Of a stretch of DNA of 64,000 nucleotides, positions 62,531 through 64,000 are shown in pieces. Below the pieces are notes generated by a model. It made no database searches. It saw nothing but the letters and a program-made list of their open reading frames with translations, and was not told the DNA's origin. The DNA lies in assembly GCA_033439795.1 (NCBI GenBank), contig JAUTDP010000004.1, positions 1,116,001 to 1,180,000 of the forward strand, given 5' to 3'. The stretch's first letter is position 1; each line of letters begins with the position of its first letter. This DNA comes from Sordaria brevicollis (lineage: Eukaryota > Ascomycota > Sordariomycetes > Sordariales > Sordariaceae). A program made the position numbers and the translations under genes.

Positions 62531-64000
62531 TACGTGGGGCGCCCAGCACTAATCAGACAACTATATTGGGTCGATATTACCCACCGCCAAATATATATTA
62601 AAATAATATACGCGCAATATTTATAACGCTAACGCTAACAACTATTATACAAGCTAATAATTGAATATATCATCGCCGCCGCCCCGTTACTATTATTAAA
62701 GTAAATTATAGTATTAAGGGGATTGCGTTTGTTTACTAATATATACGATTATAAATGCCTGAAATTATTAACCTTATTAACTCCTAATTAAAGCCCAACC
62801 CTATTGCGGAATTCGAATTCCTCTATATTATAAAAAAGGAAACGCCTACCGCTATTACTACCGTTATTACCCCGTCCGCTACGCTTTCGATTATTATTAA
62901 ATAAGAGAAGGTATTTCCATTGCCCGCTTAATTATCGAATTTATAGTAGGAGGGGAATAGTTAAAAGGAAACGCCCTTCGATAAATTCTTTACCCGCAAT
63001 TAGTATAATATCAATTCCCTTATTAACGATATTAATAAAGTAATAAAAATTATAGGATTTATTATAATGTAGCGGCGGTTTAATAATTTCGATAAGGATA
63101 AAAATCCGAGGAAATATAATATCGAGTATTATAAAAGTAGTAAGCGCGGCGGAGGTAAACCCTCTTTAGCGATTGCGAAAAAAAGGATTAACGTAGTTAA
63201 TATTAAAGAAGATTATAAGTAGAAAGTAAAAGCCGTTTTTACGGTTAAAATTAGTATATAGCAATTTATAATTATATATTTAGAATATTATTATACTTTC
63301 GATCCTTTTATCGCCGCCTACTTACTTTCCTATTATTATTAATAAAGGATAGAAGAGATTACTATTAATATTTTAAGGTTTGTTTAATAATTTAAAATAA
63401 TTAGATCTAATATCGCTTTATTAATTCGAATAGCGTTCCCTAAAATAAAAATTATAAAATAGGATATATATAATATATTATTTGCCGAAAAAAAAAAGGT
63501 AGCCGGTAATTTTATTCTTATTTAATAATTTATTAATATTCTAATAATAACGTTTAGCGTATATAGTAAAATTTATTATTAAAGTAGGGAGGTAAAAAGT
63601 CCTATAAAAAAAGTATTTTAAATTTATCTATAGTATATCGATTAATTAAAAAGAAATTTAGAGGTTTAGAATTTAAATTATATATATAAAATTAATAAAT
63701 TCGATATATTTCTCTTCTAGATTTATAGCGTAATAGCTATATATATAATTTATAATATTGAATATTATTTATTAAATAGTAAGAAGGAGGGGTGTTTTAT
63801 ATAGGTTTTATAGTAATTAAAGGATTTAATTAAAGATTACAATATTATTAAACTATTTATTATTATAATAAATTACAATAAAGTATATAAAAGAGGTTAT
63901 TATAAAGTTTTCCCTAAAATATAGTATTAAATTTATTTTTAGTATATAATAAAAAATATTACTTTTAACGTTAAGAAGAAATAGATTAGTATATTCGATA
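62530..64000 (+). mobile_element. RIP-mutated Mutator-like (MULE) DNA transposon, partial, running off the right edge
   Basis: Base composition drops abruptly near 62560. From the ATG at 62755 (MPEIINLINS) one frame can be followed to the window end, broken almost only by TAG/TAA where Gln or Trp codons are expected. Readable blocks in MULE order: CRGGG-like and KVKAVFTV in a FAR1/FLYWCH-like N-terminal region; IAFPKIKI..DIYNIL; then IDQLKR..EV.NL.YIYKINKFDI, matching the transposase core 'L.D.TYKTNKF.MPLL'; and LLNSKKEGCF..VL..LKDLI. The first catalytic Asp of the core (before TYK) reads Asn. The terminal inverted repeat cannot be tested because the other end is outside the window. The left boundary is approximate. 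Confidence 0.7.

Overview
The window looks like nuclear DNA of a filamentous ascomycete, most likely a Sordariomycete. Genes have short introns (about 59-145 bp) with GT..AG ends and CTAAC/CTGAC-like branch sites. They sit in GC-balanced DNA that alternates with long, very AT-rich stretches. Those stretches are retrotransposons changed in the manner of repeat-induced point mutation (RIP): C:G to T:A, mainly at CpA/TpG, leaving TAA/TAG stops everywhere and Cys/His to Tyr or Asp to Asn changes in recognisable protein motifs. I could not run a search, so family names rest on motifs read by eye.

Layout. 70-9878: an uncharacterised gene cut in half, exactly in frame, by a 7.57 kb Ty3/gypsy-type element (1193-8757, TSD ATCCG). 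9879-11660: its 3' flank, with a tandem repeat of about 50 bp. 11661-42839: one Ty1/copia element (TSD GACCG; about 6.3 kb of its own DNA) that has received four later insertions. These are a solo LTR in its 5' LTR (11793-12099), gypsy A (15349-22762), gypsy B (23156-30516) and a small LTR element D (32080-41855), which itself carries gypsy C (32345-40029). Every element has matching LTR ends and a 5-bp target duplication, so the order of insertion can be read directly. 42951-45408 (-): an Hsp70-like gene with a one-base frameshift. 46146-48286 (+): an intact 689-aa paralogue of the split gene. About 49395-50840 (+): a decayed second Hsp70-like copy. 51194-52440 (-): a DUF1295/steroid-reductase-like membrane protein. 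52845-53962 (-): a fungal membrane-anchored protein with an in-frame TAG. 54659-56771 (+): a trypsin-like protease with a one-base frameshift. 57417-58782 (+): a secreted His-rich and Ser/Thr-rich protein with a Cys-rich, PAN/apple-like end. 58783-62530: GC-balanced DNA with no convincing gene. From about 62530 to the right edge: a RIP-mutated Mutator-like (MULE) transposase.

How the parts relate. The split gene and the gene at 46146 share an N-terminal helical region, a lysine/glycine-rich block, a conserved 'KYW' block, an acidic block, a Cys/His-rich C-terminal module, and a last intron at the same place and phase followed by a 146-bp last exon. Each is followed by copies of the same roughly 50-bp repeat. 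Each also lies next to an Hsp70-like gene or remnant, which suggests an old duplication of a two-gene unit. Much of the non-transposon DNA here is damaged as well (one split gene, two frameshifts, one nonsense codon, one remnant), so the region looks like a decaying, transposon-invaded accessory segment.
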